Shown: in pieces, positions 26,099-34,458 of the stretch
Numbering within the stretch: position 1 is the first letter of the stretch
How the letters are laid out: each line of letters opens with the position of its first letter
Assembly: GCA_016870475.1 (NCBI GenBank)
Contig: VGBO01000016.1
Coordinates: 1-40,969 of the forward strand
Origin: Actinomycetota bacterium
Lineage (GTDB): Bacteria; Actinomycetota; Acidimicrobiia; Acidimicrobiales; CAIXPF01
Direction: 5' to 3'
Length of the DNA stretch: 40,969 nucleotides
Made by a program: the position numbers and the translations under genes
Notes under the pieces: generated by a model
The model's input: the letters and a program-made list of their open reading frames with translations, nothing else
Database searches by the model: none
Told to the model about the DNA's origin: nothing

Positions 26099-27558
26099 GC
26101 GGTCACGTCGTCGTCGTCGGCGCCGGCCTCGGCGGCCTCGCCGCCGCCGCGCACCTCGTCGGTCGCGGGCACCGGGTCACGGTGGTCGAGCGCGGCGACG
26201 TCCCCGGCGGACGCGCCGGCGAGCTCCGCCTCGACGGGTACCGGTTCGACACCGGGCCCTCCGTGCTCACCATGCGCGACCTCCTCGCCGACGTGTTCGC
26301 CGCAGCCGGGGCCCGACTCGAGGACCACGTGACCCTGCGACGGGTCGAACCGGCGTACCGCGCCCGCTTCTGGGACGGCAGCGACCTCGCCGTCCACACC
26401 GACCGCGACCAGATGACGGAGGCGATCCGTGCCGCGGCGGGCGCACGCGACGCCGAGGGCTTCGGCCGCTTCGTCGACTGGGTCACCGAGCTGTACCGGG
26501 TCGAGTTCCCGAACTTCATCGCCCGCGACTTCCGCACCCCGGCCGACCTGCTCCGGACCCCCGGTGCGCTCGTCGACCTCGTCCGGCTCGGCGGGTTCGG
26601 GAAGCTGCAGGGGCGCGTCGACGACTTCTTCACCGACGAACGACTGCGCCGGTTGTTCTCCTTCCAGGCCATGTACGCCGGCCTCTCGCCGCTTCGTGCA
26701 CTCGCGCTGTTCGCCGTGATCGCCTACATGGACACCGTCGAGGGCGTCTGGTTCCCCGAGGGGGGCATGCACGCCGCCGCCACCGGGCTCGCCGAGGCGC
26801 TCATCGCCGCAGGGGTCGAGTTCCGCTACGGAACCACCGTCGAGGCGGTCCGCCCCGGTCGACCGGTCGAGGTCGTCACCGCGGACGGGGTGTTGCACGC
26901 CGACGTCGCCGTCCTCAACCCCGACCTCGCCCGCGCCTACCCCGACCTGCTGGGCGTGAAGCCTCCGCTCCCCGTGCGGATCGGCCGCTCGTCGCCGTCC
27001 TGCATCGTGTGGCTCATCGGCACGAGCGGGCCCCTGCCCGACGTCGTCGCCCACCACAACATCCACTTCGCCGAGTCGTGGGCGCCCGCGTTCGAGGAGC
27101 TCCTCGACCGGGGCACGCCGATGTCGGACCCGTCCCGCTTCGTCACCGTCGCCACCCGCACCGATCCGACCGCGGCGCCCGACGGCGGCCACACGCTCTA
27201 CGTGCTCGAGCCGGTGCCGCACCTCGGCCACGACGTCGACTGGCAGCGTGCCACCCCCGAGCTCACCGAGCGGATGCTCACCTGGGCCCGGGACGAGGGG
27301 TACCTGCAGGGTGAACCCGAGGTCCTCCACGTCACCGATCCGCCGGCGTGGCGCGCCGCGGGCATGGGCCGGGGCACGCCGTTCGCGTTCGACCACCGGT
27401 TCACCCAGAGCGGCCCCTTCCGGCCGGCGCTCACGGACCGCCGCCTGCCCGGCGTGGTGTTCGTCGGCTCGGGCACCCGACCCGGGGTGGGGGTCCCGAT
27501 GGTGCTCGTGTCCGGTCGGCTCGCCGCGGACGCCGTCGACCGGGTGCACCGTGGCTGA
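26095..27558 (+). CDS. crtI: Phytoene desaturase
   Basis: FAD-dependent CrtI-type desaturase, 487 aa, converting phytoene to lycopene-like products. The N-terminal dinucleotide fold is VVVVGAGLGGLAAAAHLVGRGHRVTVVERGD with PGGRAGELRLDGYRFDTGPS. The C-terminal family signature is GVVFVGSGTRPGVGVPMVLVSGRLAADAV. The ATG at 26095 has GGAGG 6 nt upstream and overlaps the previous stop. The number of desaturation steps cannot be told from sequence. It acts at the membrane on the product of crtB encoded next. Confidence 0.95.
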   Translation: MSGHVVVVGAGLGGLAAAAHLVGRGHRVTVVERGDVPGGRAGELRLDGYRFDTGPSVLTMRDLLADVFAAAGARLEDHVTLRRVEPAYRARFWDGSDLAVHTDRDQMTEAIRAAAGARDAEGFGRFVDWVTELYRVEFPNFIARDFRTPADLLRTPGALVDLVRLGGFGKLQGRVDDFFTDERLRRLFSFQAMYAGLSPLRALALFAVIAYMDTVEGVWFPEGGMHAAATGLAEALIAAGVEFRYGTTVEAVRPGRPVEVVTADGVLHADVAVLNPDLARAYPDLLGVKPPLPVRIGRSSPSCIVWLIGTSGPLPDVVAHHNIHFAESWAPAFEELLDRGTPMSDPSRFVTVATRTDPTAAPDGGHTLYVLEPVPHLGHDVDWQRATPELTERMLTWARDEGYLQGEPEVLHVTDPPAWRAAGMGRGTPFAFDHRFTQSGPFRPALTDRRLPGVVFVGSGTRPGVGVPMVLVSGRLAADAVDRVHRG

Positions 27559-28429
27559 CACCGGCGCCGCGGTGCTGCTCGAGGACAGCTACGCCCACTG
27601 CCGCGAGCTACACCGCCGCCACGGCACCACCTACTACTGGGCGACCCGCGCCCTCCCCCGGGTGAAGCAACACCACGTGCACGCCCTCTACGGGCTGTGC
27701 CGGTTCGCGGACGAGATCGTCGACGCCTTCGACGACTCGGCCACCGATGCGCGGCGCAGCGCCCTCGCCGAGTTCCGGGACCGCTTCGAGACCGACCTCG
27801 CCGCCCGCCGCAGCGACCACCCGGTGCTGCACGCCGTGGTGCACACGGCGGTGGCGTTCGACCTCCCGACGAGCGCGTTCACGCGGTTCTTCGACGCGAT
27901 GGCGATGGACCTCGACGTCACCACCTACCCGACCTACGCCGACCTCGAGCGCTACATGGACGGGTCCGCGGCCGTGATCGGCGAGCTCATGCTCCCGATC
28001 CTCGAACCGGTGGACCCTGCGGCCGCGCTCCCCCGCGCCCGAGACCTCGGCATCGCGTTCCAGCTCACGAACTTCCTGCGCGACGTGGGCGAGGACCTCG
28101 ACCGGGGGCGCGTCTACCTGCCGACCGAGGACCTCGAGCGGTTCGGTGCCGACCCCTGGCAGCGGACGGTGACCCCGGAGTGGGTGGCGTTGTGCCGGTT
28201 CGAGGCCGACCGGATCCGGGCCCTGTACCGCTCGGCCGACGAAGGCATCGCCCTCCTCCCCGCCCGTTCGGCCGGCGCGATCCGTGCGGCGCGGATCCTC
28301 TACGGGGAGATCCTCGACCGGGTCGAGGCGAACGGCTGGGACGTGTTCAGCCGCCGGGCCAGGGTCCCGCTCCCGAGGAAGCTCGGCGTCGCCGCGCGTG
28401 AGCTCGGGCGGGCACGGCGGGGCCGGTGA
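27551..28429 (+). CDS. crtB: Phytoene synthase
   Basis: Squalene/phytoene synthase family enzyme of 292 aa, joining two GGPP into phytoene. The first aspartate-rich motif is in LYGLCRFADEIVDAFDD. The second is in QLTNFLRDVGEDLDRGRVYLP. The N-terminal DSYAHCRELHRRHGTTYYWATRALP is also typical. The start is taken as GTG 27551, overlapping crtI by 8 bp; the open frame upstream overlaps crtI sequence and is not used. Confidence 0.95.
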   Translation: MADTGAAVLLEDSYAHCRELHRRHGTTYYWATRALPRVKQHHVHALYGLCRFADEIVDAFDDSATDARRSALAEFRDRFETDLAARRSDHPVLHAVVHTAVAFDLPTSAFTRFFDAMAMDLDVTTYPTYADLERYMDGSAAVIGELMLPILEPVDPAAALPRARDLGIAFQLTNFLRDVGEDLDRGRVYLPTEDLERFGADPWQRTVTPEWVALCRFEADRIRALYRSADEGIALLPARSAGAIRAARILYGEILDRVEANGWDVFSRRARVPLPRKLGVAARELGRARRGR

Positions 28430-29496
28430 CGCTCCCCGACGCGCTGACCGTGCTCGTCGGCCTCGGCCTCGCGACCGTGCTCGTCGGGCGCGTCCCCCGC
28501 CTCCGGCCCACAGCGCGCGAGTTGCGCGATGTGGCGGTCGTCGTCCCGGCCCGCAACGAGGCGCACAACCTCCCCGGCCTCCTCGCGGATCTGCAGCGCG
28601 CCGCGCCGGCGCAGCTCCTCGTCGTCGACGACGCCTCCACCGACGACACGGCCGAGGTGGCCCGGCACGCCGGGGCGACGGTGCTCGCCGCCGGCGAGCG
28701 TCCGGCGGGCTGGAACCCGAAGTCGTGGGCGGTCCACGTCGGCACGGCCGCGGTGGAGCACCCGGTCGTCGTCCTGCTCGACGCCGACGTGCGCCTCGCG
28801 CCCGGGGGCCTCGCGGCGGTCGTGGCCGCCCTCGACGCCATGGGCGGCCTGCTGAGCGTCGCCCCCCGCCACGACACCGGCGGGGTGGTCGAGCTCGCGT
28901 CGGTCCCCTTCAACGTCGTCGCGCTCCTCGGGGCCGCAGCGGGGCGGCGCCCCGCAGCAGGCGGCGCCCGGGCGGCGTTCGGCCCCTGCATCGCCGTGCG
29001 CACGGCCGACCTCACCGCCGTCGGGGGGCACGCCGCGGTGCGCGGCGAGCTGCTCGACGACGTGGCGCTCGCCCACCGGTTCCGGGCCTGCGGCCTCGGC
29101 GTCTCCCTGCGACGCGGCGGGTCACTCGTCCGCTACCGGATGTACCCCGACGGCCCCGTGGCGATCGTGCAGGGCTGGTCGAAGAACATCGCGGCCGGTG
29201 CACGCCGCACGCCGGCGTGGGCGGTGCTCGCGACGGTCCCCTTCATCGGGGCGTGCGCCCTGCCGCTGGTCCGCGCCGCCACCGACCTGCGTGCCGCCGC
29301 CGTGCTGTGGCTCGCCGTCACCGTCGGCTCGGTCCCGGTCGTGCGCGCCGTCGCCCGTCCGACCGCCGCCACGGCGCTGCTCCCCGTCCTCGCCGTCGGT
29401 TTCATGGCGGTGACGCTGCGGTCGACCGTGCTGCTCGTCCTCCGTCGGCCGGTGCGATGGAAGGACCGCCGGCTGCACCCCGGTGCGCGAGGCTGA
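28426..29496 (+). CDS. Family 2 glycosyltransferase, CrtQ/CruG-like, in the carotenoid operon
   Basis: Membrane-bound GT-A glycosyltransferase of 356 aa. An N-terminal helix (residues 5-22) leads to the nucleotide-sugar fold: VVVPARNEAHNLPGLLADLQ, VVDDASTDDTAEVA, GWNPKSWAVHVG and the metal motif LLDADVRL. A later ELLDDVALAHRFRACGLGV matches the acceptor/catalytic ED-type region, and a QGWSKN segment precedes three C-terminal helices. Its place between crtB and crtYc points to glycosylating a carotenoid, as CrtQ/CruG-type enzymes do; the exact acceptor is inferred. It starts GTG in a GTGA overlap with crtB. Confidence 0.85.
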   Translation: MTLPDALTVLVGLGLATVLVGRVPRLRPTARELRDVAVVVPARNEAHNLPGLLADLQRAAPAQLLVVDDASTDDTAEVARHAGATVLAAGERPAGWNPKSWAVHVGTAAVEHPVVVLLDADVRLAPGGLAAVVAALDAMGGLLSVAPRHDTGGVVELASVPFNVVALLGAAAGRRPAAGGARAAFGPCIAVRTADLTAVGGHAAVRGELLDDVALAHRFRACGLGVSLRRGGSLVRYRMYPDGPVAIVQGWSKNIAAGARRTPAWAVLATVPFIGACALPLVRAATDLRAAAVLWLAVTVGSVPVVRAVARPTAATALLPVLAVGFMAVTLRSTVLLVLRRPVRWKDRRLHPGARG

Positions 29497-29500
29497 GGCG

Positions 29501-29821
29501 ATGGACCGGTTCCAGTACCTGGCGGTCATGGCCGCCTGCGTGGCGATCACCCTCCCGCTCGAGTTCGTGCTTGGTGCCCGGGTGTGGCGACGACCGGGTC
29601 GGCTGGTCCGGTCGATCGCGGCGGTGGCGATTCCGTTCCTCGTCTGGGACGTCATCGCGATCGCCCGAGGCCACTGGACCTTCTCCGAGCGGTACACGAC
29701 CGGATGGATCGTCGCCGCCGGCGTGCCCGTCGAGGAGGTCACCTTCTTCGCGGTGATCCCGGTGTGCGCACTGCTGACCCTCGGTGCCGTACGCCGCATG
29801 CGCGGGGAGGGCTCCCGCTGA
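29501..29821 (+). CDS. crtYc: Lycopene cyclase subunit (CrtYc type)
   Basis: Small membrane protein of 106 aa with three helices, one half of the heterodimeric lycopene cyclase of actinobacteria. Diagnostic segments are TLPLEFVLGARVW, FLVWDVIAIARGHWTFSERY and the conserved VPVEEVTFF. The ATG at 29501 has GAGG upstream. Its stop overlaps the next ATG by one base (TGATG), giving tight coupling with its partner. Confidence 0.92.
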   Translation: MDRFQYLAVMAACVAITLPLEFVLGARVWRRPGRLVRSIAAVAIPFLVWDVIAIARGHWTFSERYTTGWIVAAGVPVEEVTFFAVIPVCALLTLGAVRRMRGEGSR

Positions 29822-30147
29822 TGCCCGAGTACACCCTGGCGACGCTCGGGGCGATGCTCGTCGCCGTGGTCGTCGACCTCCGGGTGCTCCGCACCCGTCT
29901 GCTCACGCAACGGACGTTCTTGCTGAGCCTCGGGATCATGTTCTTCTTCCAGATCTTCGTCGACGGCTGGCTGACGAAGCTCTCCTCCCCGATCGTGATC
30001 TACGCGGCCGAGCACGCGAGCGGGATCCGCGTCTTCTTCGACAGCCCGATCGAGGACTTCGGCTTCGGGTTCGCGCTGATCCTCGGGGTCTGCTCGGTGT
30101 GGGATGCTCTGGCCGCACGAGACGCTCGACGAGGAGGACGACCATGA
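29821..30147 (+). CDS. crtYd: Lycopene cyclase subunit (CrtYd type)
   Basis: Partner of CrtYc, 108 aa, with three membrane helices. It has the family's FFFQIFVDGWLT and the terminal FFDSPIEDFGFGFALIL. Together the two subunits cyclise the ends of lycopene. Beta- versus epsilon-type rings, and C40 versus C50 products, cannot be decided; no lycopene elongase (crtEb-type) gene is in the operon, which favours C40. Confidence 0.92.
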   Translation: MPEYTLATLGAMLVAVVVDLRVLRTRLLTQRTFLLSLGIMFFFQIFVDGWLTKLSSPIVIYAAEHASGIRVFFDSPIEDFGFGFALILGVCSVWDALAARDARRGGRP

Positions 30148-30680
30148 CCAGCCGACCGCCCCTTCCCTACGAGTTCCTCCCGCCGGTGGCGGGTTTCGTC
30201 GTGCGCAGCGACGACGTCGCCGACGGCGGGACCCTCGCGCTCGCCCAGGTCAGCGGGATCTTCGGCGCCGGCGGCGACGACCGGTCACCACACCTCGCGT
30301 GGTCGGGCGCCCCGGCAGGGACGCAGAGCTTCGCCGTGTCGTGCTTCGATCCGGACGCCCCGACGGGGAGCGGGTTCTGGCACTGGTTCGTCGTCGACAT
30401 CCCGGCGACGGTGACGGAGCTCGCCACAGGCGCGGGTACCGCCGACGGTTCGGGACTGCCGCCCGGCGCCGTGCAGCTCCGTAACGATGCCGGCATCCCC
30501 GGCTACGTGGGCGCCGGGCCGCCCCCCGGCCACGGTCCACACCGCTACTGCTTCGCCGTGCACGCCGTGGCGGTGCCCACCCTCGGCGTCGACGCCGGGG
30601 CGACGAACGCCCTCACCGGCTTCCACCTCTTCGGGACGACGCTCGGACGAGGGCTGCTCACGGCGCACTACGAGCGCTGA
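30144..30680 (+). CDS. PEBP-family (YbhB/YbcL-like) protein
   Basis: Phosphatidylethanolamine-binding-protein fold, 178 aa, without a signal peptide. Conserved motifs are SPHLAWSGAPAGTQSFAVSC, FDPDAPTGSGFWHWFVVDIP and the late GPHRYCFAVHAV. The ligand site uses the DPDAP and HW residues. The function of bacterial members is largely unknown. The ATG at 30144 overlaps crtYd (ATGA) with GAGGAGG upstream, so it is the last gene of the carotenoid operon. A lipophilic-ligand role linked to carotenoids is speculation from position. Its 3' end overlaps ispD by 13 bp. Confidence 0.9.
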   Translation: MTSRPPLPYEFLPPVAGFVVRSDDVADGGTLALAQVSGIFGAGGDDRSPHLAWSGAPAGTQSFAVSCFDPDAPTGSGFWHWFVVDIPATVTELATGAGTADGSGLPPGAVQLRNDAGIPGYVGAGPPPGHGPHRYCFAVHAVAVPTLGVDAGATNALTGFHLFGTTLGRGLLTAHYER

Positions 30681-31402
30681 TCGATCCACACCCCGTCCCG
30701 CCACCGGGCGGCGTGGGCCTCCGCTACCGGAAGGTCGGCCGGGGTGGTGACCTTCAGGTTGCGCGGGTCGCCCGGAACGGTCCGTGCTGCCGGGCCCCCG
30801 GCACGGGCGACGGTCTCCGCGGTGTCGGCGCCCTCCTCCCCGCCTCGGGCTGCTGCGTCGTACGCGGCGAGCAGCGGCCCGGCGAGGAACGCCTGGGGGG
30901 TCTGCACGTGCACGAGTGGTCCGTCCCCCCACGCCACGAGTCGACCGCCTTCGTCGCGGAGCAGCGGCGGCGCCGGCAACGCGGGGATGGCGGCACCGTC
31001 ACACCGCGCCGCCTCGACGAGCCGCTCGAGCAACGCCACGGTGAGGAACGGACGGGCACCGTCGTGGATCGCGATCACGTCGTGCGCCGGCCGGCGGCCG
31101 AGTGCAGCGAGCCCCGCCTGTTCACTGCGCGTGCGCGTCGTGCCGCCCGGGACGACCGCTCGCACCTTGGTCGCCGCCGCCACGAGCGGTGCGGCGAGCG
31201 ACTCGTCCCCCGCTCGGACCACCACGACGACGTCGTCGACGACGTCGGCCGCCTCGCAGGCGGCGAGCGCGTAGGCGAGCACCGGCCGACCGCCGACGGT
31301 GAGATAGACCTTGTTGCCGTCGGCGCCCATGCGGGTGCCGGAGCCGCCGGCGAGCAGCAGTACGGCGCAGCGCGACGGGAGGAGGTCGGCGGTATGGACC
31401 AC
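30668..31402 (-). CDS. ispD: 2-C-methyl-D-erythritol 4-phosphate cytidylyltransferase
   Basis: MEP-pathway enzyme of 244 aa making CDP-methylerythritol, a precursor of IPP for carotenoids and other isoprenoids. The nucleotide loop is LLLAGGSGTRMGADGNKVYL. VIAIHDGARPFL, VQTPQAFL and DPRNLKVTTPADL are family motifs. The arm that usually reads PVxDTxKR...VDRxGLW is replaced by PAPPLLRDEGGRLVAWGDGPL (142-162), so the methylerythritol-contacting Thr and Arg of that arm are not recognisable. The start is GTG 31402, 7 nt behind TAGCGT (leaderless). It is convergent with the carotenoid operon. Confidence 0.88.
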   Translation of the reverse strand: MVHTADLLPSRCAVLLLAGGSGTRMGADGNKVYLTVGGRPVLAYALAACEAADVVDDVVVVVRAGDESLAAPLVAAATKVRAVVPGGTTRTRSEQAGLAALGRRPAHDVIAIHDGARPFLTVALLERLVEAARCDGAAIPALPAPPLLRDEGGRLVAWGDGPLVHVQTPQAFLAGPLLAAYDAAARGGEEGADTAETVARAGGPAARTVPGDPRNLKVTTPADLPVAEAHAARWRDGVWIDQRS

Positions 31403-31409
31403 GGACGGC

Positions 31410-31415
31410 ACGCTA
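31410..31415 (-). promoter_or_regulatory. Candidate -10 box of a leaderless ispD transcript
   Basis: TAGCGT on the minus strand, 7 nt before the ispD GTG. It lies inside the 24-bp space to the divergent gene if that gene starts at 31427. No convincing -35 is seen. Confidence 0.45.
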
Positions 31416-31426
31416 CCGGGACCGGG

Positions 31427-31825
31427 GTGGTCGTCCTCGTCGTCGCGGACGACCTCGTCCCCACCGCAGCGCTGGCGGCGACCGGGGCGGCCGTCGTCGT
31501 CCTCGTCGCCCCGGATGCCACGCCGCCTCCCCGACCCGCCGAACTGCTCGGCAGCGCGACGGTGGCCACGGCGACGGACCCGGTGACCGACGCGACCAAG
31601 CGGGTCGCAGACGACGGCACGGTGCTCGACGCCGTGGACCGTTCCGGGCTGCGACGGCCGGTGCTCCCCGTGGTCGCACGCGTCGACGCCGTCCGGACGG
31701 TGCTCCGCCAACCGGCACCGCCGCGCACCGTCGCCGAGCTCGTCGTGGCCCTCGCTCAGTTGCAGGACGCGTCGGCCGGGGCCACCGCGGGCGGTGCGAT
31801 CCCGATCATGTCGTCGGGTCGCTGA
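31427..31825 (+). CDS. Short IspD-like protein divergent from ispD
   Basis: A 132-residue protein with strongly GC-biased third positions, like its neighbours, so probably a real gene. The N-terminus VVVLVVADDLVPTAALAATG is hydrophobic and strand-like. Residues about 51-75 (DPVTDATKRV...VDRSGL) closely resemble the substrate arm of IspD, and LRRPVLPVV stands where IspD has a VQTPQAF-type segment. The cytidylyl-binding N-terminal domain is absent. GTG 31427 is used; ATG 31394 would add 11 residues and overlap ispD's start. Its 3' end overlaps the convergent LCP gene by 70 bp. It could be a decayed paralogue or an accessory piece of IspD. Confidence 0.6.
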   Translation: MVVLVVADDLVPTAALAATGAAVVVLVAPDATPPPRPAELLGSATVATATDPVTDATKRVADDGTVLDAVDRSGLRRPVLPVVARVDAVRTVLRQPAPPRTVAELVVALAQLQDASAGATAGGAIPIMSSGR

Positions 31826-33198
31826 TCGCGCAGCGCCCCCGTCGGCGCATCGGTCGCATCGGCGAGGGTCGGGGGCAACACCCCCCGGTAGTCGGCTCCG
31901 GTCGTGACCACGACGTTGCTCCCCGCCGAGTCGCTCTCCACGAACCGCACCCCCTGTTGGAGGTAGCGGGCCACCGCTTCCGCCGCAGCGAGGTTCCCGC
32001 GTCGGTACGTGATCGTCGTGCGGAGCTCCCCGTCCCGGGGGGCGTTGCCGACGCTCTCTACGACGAACCCGACGAGCTGGAGCCCGTCCGCGACGTCACG
32101 GCCCTGCCCGGCGACACCGGTGCCGTTCTGCACCACAACGGTCACCTCGTCGGGATCGACGACCGTGGTCGCCTTCGCCCGCGGTGCGCCCGGCCCGAAC
32201 CCGACCGTCCCCCGGAAGATCTGCAGGACCGCGAGCGCTTCCTCGTCGAGCATCCGGAGGACATCGGCGCCCTCCTCCGTCCGGAACGGCTCGGTCGGCA
32301 ACGCCGAGGTCTGCAGGTCGTCGTTCGTCACCGATCGGAACGTGCGGGCGAGCCGGAGGATCCGTGCGTTCGACAGCCCCGCGTCGAAGGTGACGTTGTC
32401 CTTCGTCACCTCCAAGAACCCGTCGACCTTGCCGATGTCGGTCAGCCCGAGCGTGCCGATCTGCGCGACCACCCGGCGGAGGAACACCTGCTGGCGGGTG
32501 ATCCGCCCGAGATCGCCCGTGGGGTCGGTGCGCCACGACGCCGCGTCGGGGTCGTAGTACTCGACCGCCCGCGACCGGACGAATGCGAGCGCCTGGGGGC
32601 CGTCGAGGGTTGCGCAGCCGACCTTGTTCACGTCGAGGCCGGTGTACTCGTCGCGCAGCAGGGTGTCGAAGTACACCGGCACGCCGCCGATGATCGACAC
32701 GAGTCGCTCGAACCCCCGGAAGTCGATCTCGACGTAGTGGTTCAGCTCGATGTCGAGCGCGTCCTGCACCGTGTCGATCAGCTGCTGTTCCCCCAGCCCG
32801 AACGCCGCGTTGATCCGGTCCGACCGGTCGGTCCCGGCGATGGGCACGTACAGGTCGCGGGGGACCGAGAGCAGCGCGACGGCGCCGGTGGCCGGGTCCA
32901 GACGGGCGACGATGATCGTGTCCGCCCGAGAGCCCTCGACCTCGCCGTCGACCTCGCCGTCGACGAACCGGTCGGCATCGCCCTCGGCCGGGTCGATGTC
33001 GTCCCGGCTGTCGGAGCCGACGAGGAGCACGTTGAAGGGGGCATCGCCGGAGATGCGGGCGAGCGCGAGGTCGAGGCGCTCGAACCCGTCGAGCCTCGAG
33101 ACGACGACGCCGACGACGACGGCGCCGACCACCGCCAACGTGGCGACGATCCCACCGGCTGCGACGAGTGTCCGTCGTGCCCGGGAGGTCGCTGCCAC
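31756..33198 (-). CDS. LytR-CpsA-Psr (LCP) family cell-wall glycopolymer ligase
   Basis: Envelope protein of 480 aa: a short cytoplasmic N-terminus, one membrane helix (about 10-33), then the LCP domain. It has the family's NVLLVGSDSRDD, RADTIIVARLDPATGAVALL, SVPRDLYVPI, the RINAAFGLG segment, VEIDFRGFERLVSIIGGV and RSRAVEYYDPDAAS with ITRQQVFLRRV. A LytR_C-type domain (about 350-435, VTVVVQNGTGVAGQGRDVADGL) and a polar tail follow. LCP proteins attach glycans from polyprenyl carriers to the wall, and could use products of the sugar-transferase or WecA routes here. The start is GTG 33198, 7 nt after TAGCGT. Confidence 0.93.
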   Translation of the reverse strand: MAATSRARRTLVAAGGIVATLAVVGAVVVGVVVSRLDGFERLDLALARISGDAPFNVLLVGSDSRDDIDPAEGDADRFVDGEVDGEVEGSRADTIIVARLDPATGAVALLSVPRDLYVPIAGTDRSDRINAAFGLGEQQLIDTVQDALDIELNHYVEIDFRGFERLVSIIGGVPVYFDTLLRDEYTGLDVNKVGCATLDGPQALAFVRSRAVEYYDPDAASWRTDPTGDLGRITRQQVFLRRVVAQIGTLGLTDIGKVDGFLEVTKDNVTFDAGLSNARILRLARTFRSVTNDDLQTSALPTEPFRTEEGADVLRMLDEEALAVLQIFRGTVGFGPGAPRAKATTVVDPDEVTVVVQNGTGVAGQGRDVADGLQLVGFVVESVGNAPRDGELRTTITYRRGNLAAAEAVARYLQQGVRFVESDSAGSNVVVTTGADYRGVLPPTLADATDAPTGALRDQRPDDMIGIAPPAVAPADASCN

Positions 33199-33205
33199 GA
33201 CGGCG

Positions 33206-33211
33206 ACGCTA
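33206..33211 (-). promoter_or_regulatory. Candidate -10 box of a leaderless LCP transcript
   Basis: TAGCGT on the minus strand, 7 nt before the GTG start, within the 24-bp gap after the acyl-CoA dehydrogenase stop. It would let the LCP gene be transcribed separately. Confidence 0.45.
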
Positions 33212-33222
33212 CCAACGGGCCG

Positions 33223-34458
33223 TCAGGCCCCCGGTTCTTTCGGCAGCCCGAGCACCCGTTCCCCGACGATGTTGCGCTGGATCTCTGCGGCGCCACCCCA
33301 GATCGTCTCCGACCGTGAGAAGAAGAACGACGCCTGCAGCACGTCCGCCGGGTAGGGGCGGACCGTCCGACGCCGGCCGACGCCGGGCACCGTCTGTTCC
33401 TCGTCGGTGCCGTTGAGCAGCTGACCCTCGGGACCCATGAGCTCGATGGCGAGCTCCATCACGTCGCGGTGGTACTCCGACCAGAACATCTTGTTGGTCG
33501 CGCCGAGCGCCGCCACGCCGGGATCCTTGCGTCCCGCGAGGAGGGTGAAGAGCGACCGGAGTCCGTTGATCCGCATGATCTGCACGACCGTGTGTGCTGC
33601 GGCGAGCCGCTGACGCACCCTCGGGTCGGAGGTCAGCCCACGCCGGCGGGCGATCTCGACGATCTCCTCGAGCTCCTTCTCGAAGCGCCGGTGCGAGGTG
33701 GTCGCCGACGACCCGCGCTCGAAGCCGAGGGTCGTCATCGCGACCTTCCAGCCATTGTTCACCCCACCGACGACGTCGTCGCGCGGGCACCGCGCCTCGT
33801 CGAAGAAGACCTCGTTGAACTCCGCGGACCCGTCGACCTGCACGATCGGGCGGATCTCCACACCGGGCTGCCGCATGGGGACGAGCAGGTAGGAGATGCC
33901 CTTGTGCTTGGGGGCATCGGGGTCGGTCCGTGCGAGGAGGAACACGTAGTCGGCGTTCTGCGCCTGGGTGGTCCACACCTTCTGCCCGCTGATGACCCAC
34001 TCGTCGCCGTCGAGTTCCGCCCGGCAACCGAGGTTGGCGAGGTCCGAGCCGGCGTTCGGCTCGGAGAACCCCTGACACCAGGCGACCTTGCCGGAGAGGA
34101 TCTGTGGCAGGAACCGCTTCTTCTGGTTCTCGGTGCCCCACTGCAGGATCGTGGGACCGACGAGCGTGTCCCCGAAGAAATCGCCCCGCATCGGTGCCCC
34201 GGCCCGGGCGAACTCCTCGGTGAGGACCACGTTCTCCCAGATCGAGAGACCTCGTCCGCCGTACTCCTTCGGCCACGACGCGCAGATCCACCCGCCGGCG
34301 AACAGTCGGTCCGTCCAGCTGCGGTTGAACTCGGCCCGCTGCGGACCCGTCATCTCGAAGCCCTCGTCGAACCAACCGTCCGGCAGGTTCTCCTCGAGCC
34401 ACCGCCGGATCTCGACCCGGAACGCCTCCGCCTCGGCCGGGTAGGCGAGCTCGGGCAT
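33223..34458 (-). CDS. Acyl-CoA dehydrogenase
   Basis: FAD-dependent acyl-CoA dehydrogenase, 411 aa. It has the three usual domains: helical N-terminus (WLEENLPDGWFDEGF), the beta-domain signature CQGFSEPNAGSDLANL with WVISGQKVWTTQAQNADYV, and the C-terminal helical domain ending SETIWGGAAEIQRNIVGERVLGLP. The substrate chain is not predictable. It starts with ATG overlapping the FrhB-like stop by one base (TGATG), an unusually tight pairing. Electrons normally go to ETF, whose genes lie 5 kb away, but the coupled FrhB-like protein suggests another partner. Confidence 0.94.
   Translation of the reverse strand: MPELAYPAEAEAFRVEIRRWLEENLPDGWFDEGFEMTGPQRAEFNRSWTDRLFAGGWICASWPKEYGGRGLSIWENVVLTEEFARAGAPMRGDFFGDTLVGPTILQWGTENQKKRFLPQILSGKVAWCQGFSEPNAGSDLANLGCRAELDGDEWVISGQKVWTTQAQNADYVFLLARTDPDAPKHKGISYLLVPMRQPGVEIRPIVQVDGSAEFNEVFFDEARCPRDDVVGGVNNGWKVAMTTLGFERGSSATTSHRRFEKELEEIVEIARRRGLTSDPRVRQRLAAAHTVVQIMRINGLRSLFTLLAGRKDPGVAALGATNKMFWSEYHRDVMELAIELMGPEGQLLNGTDEEQTVPGVGRRRTVRPYPADVLQASFFFSRSETIWGGAAEIQRNIVGERVLGLPKEPGA

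Noticed and set aside
25612-27561. A 649-codon open frame on the minus strand
   Set aside because: Shadow of crtI and the GGPP synthase gene; composition typical of antisense GC-rich DNA.
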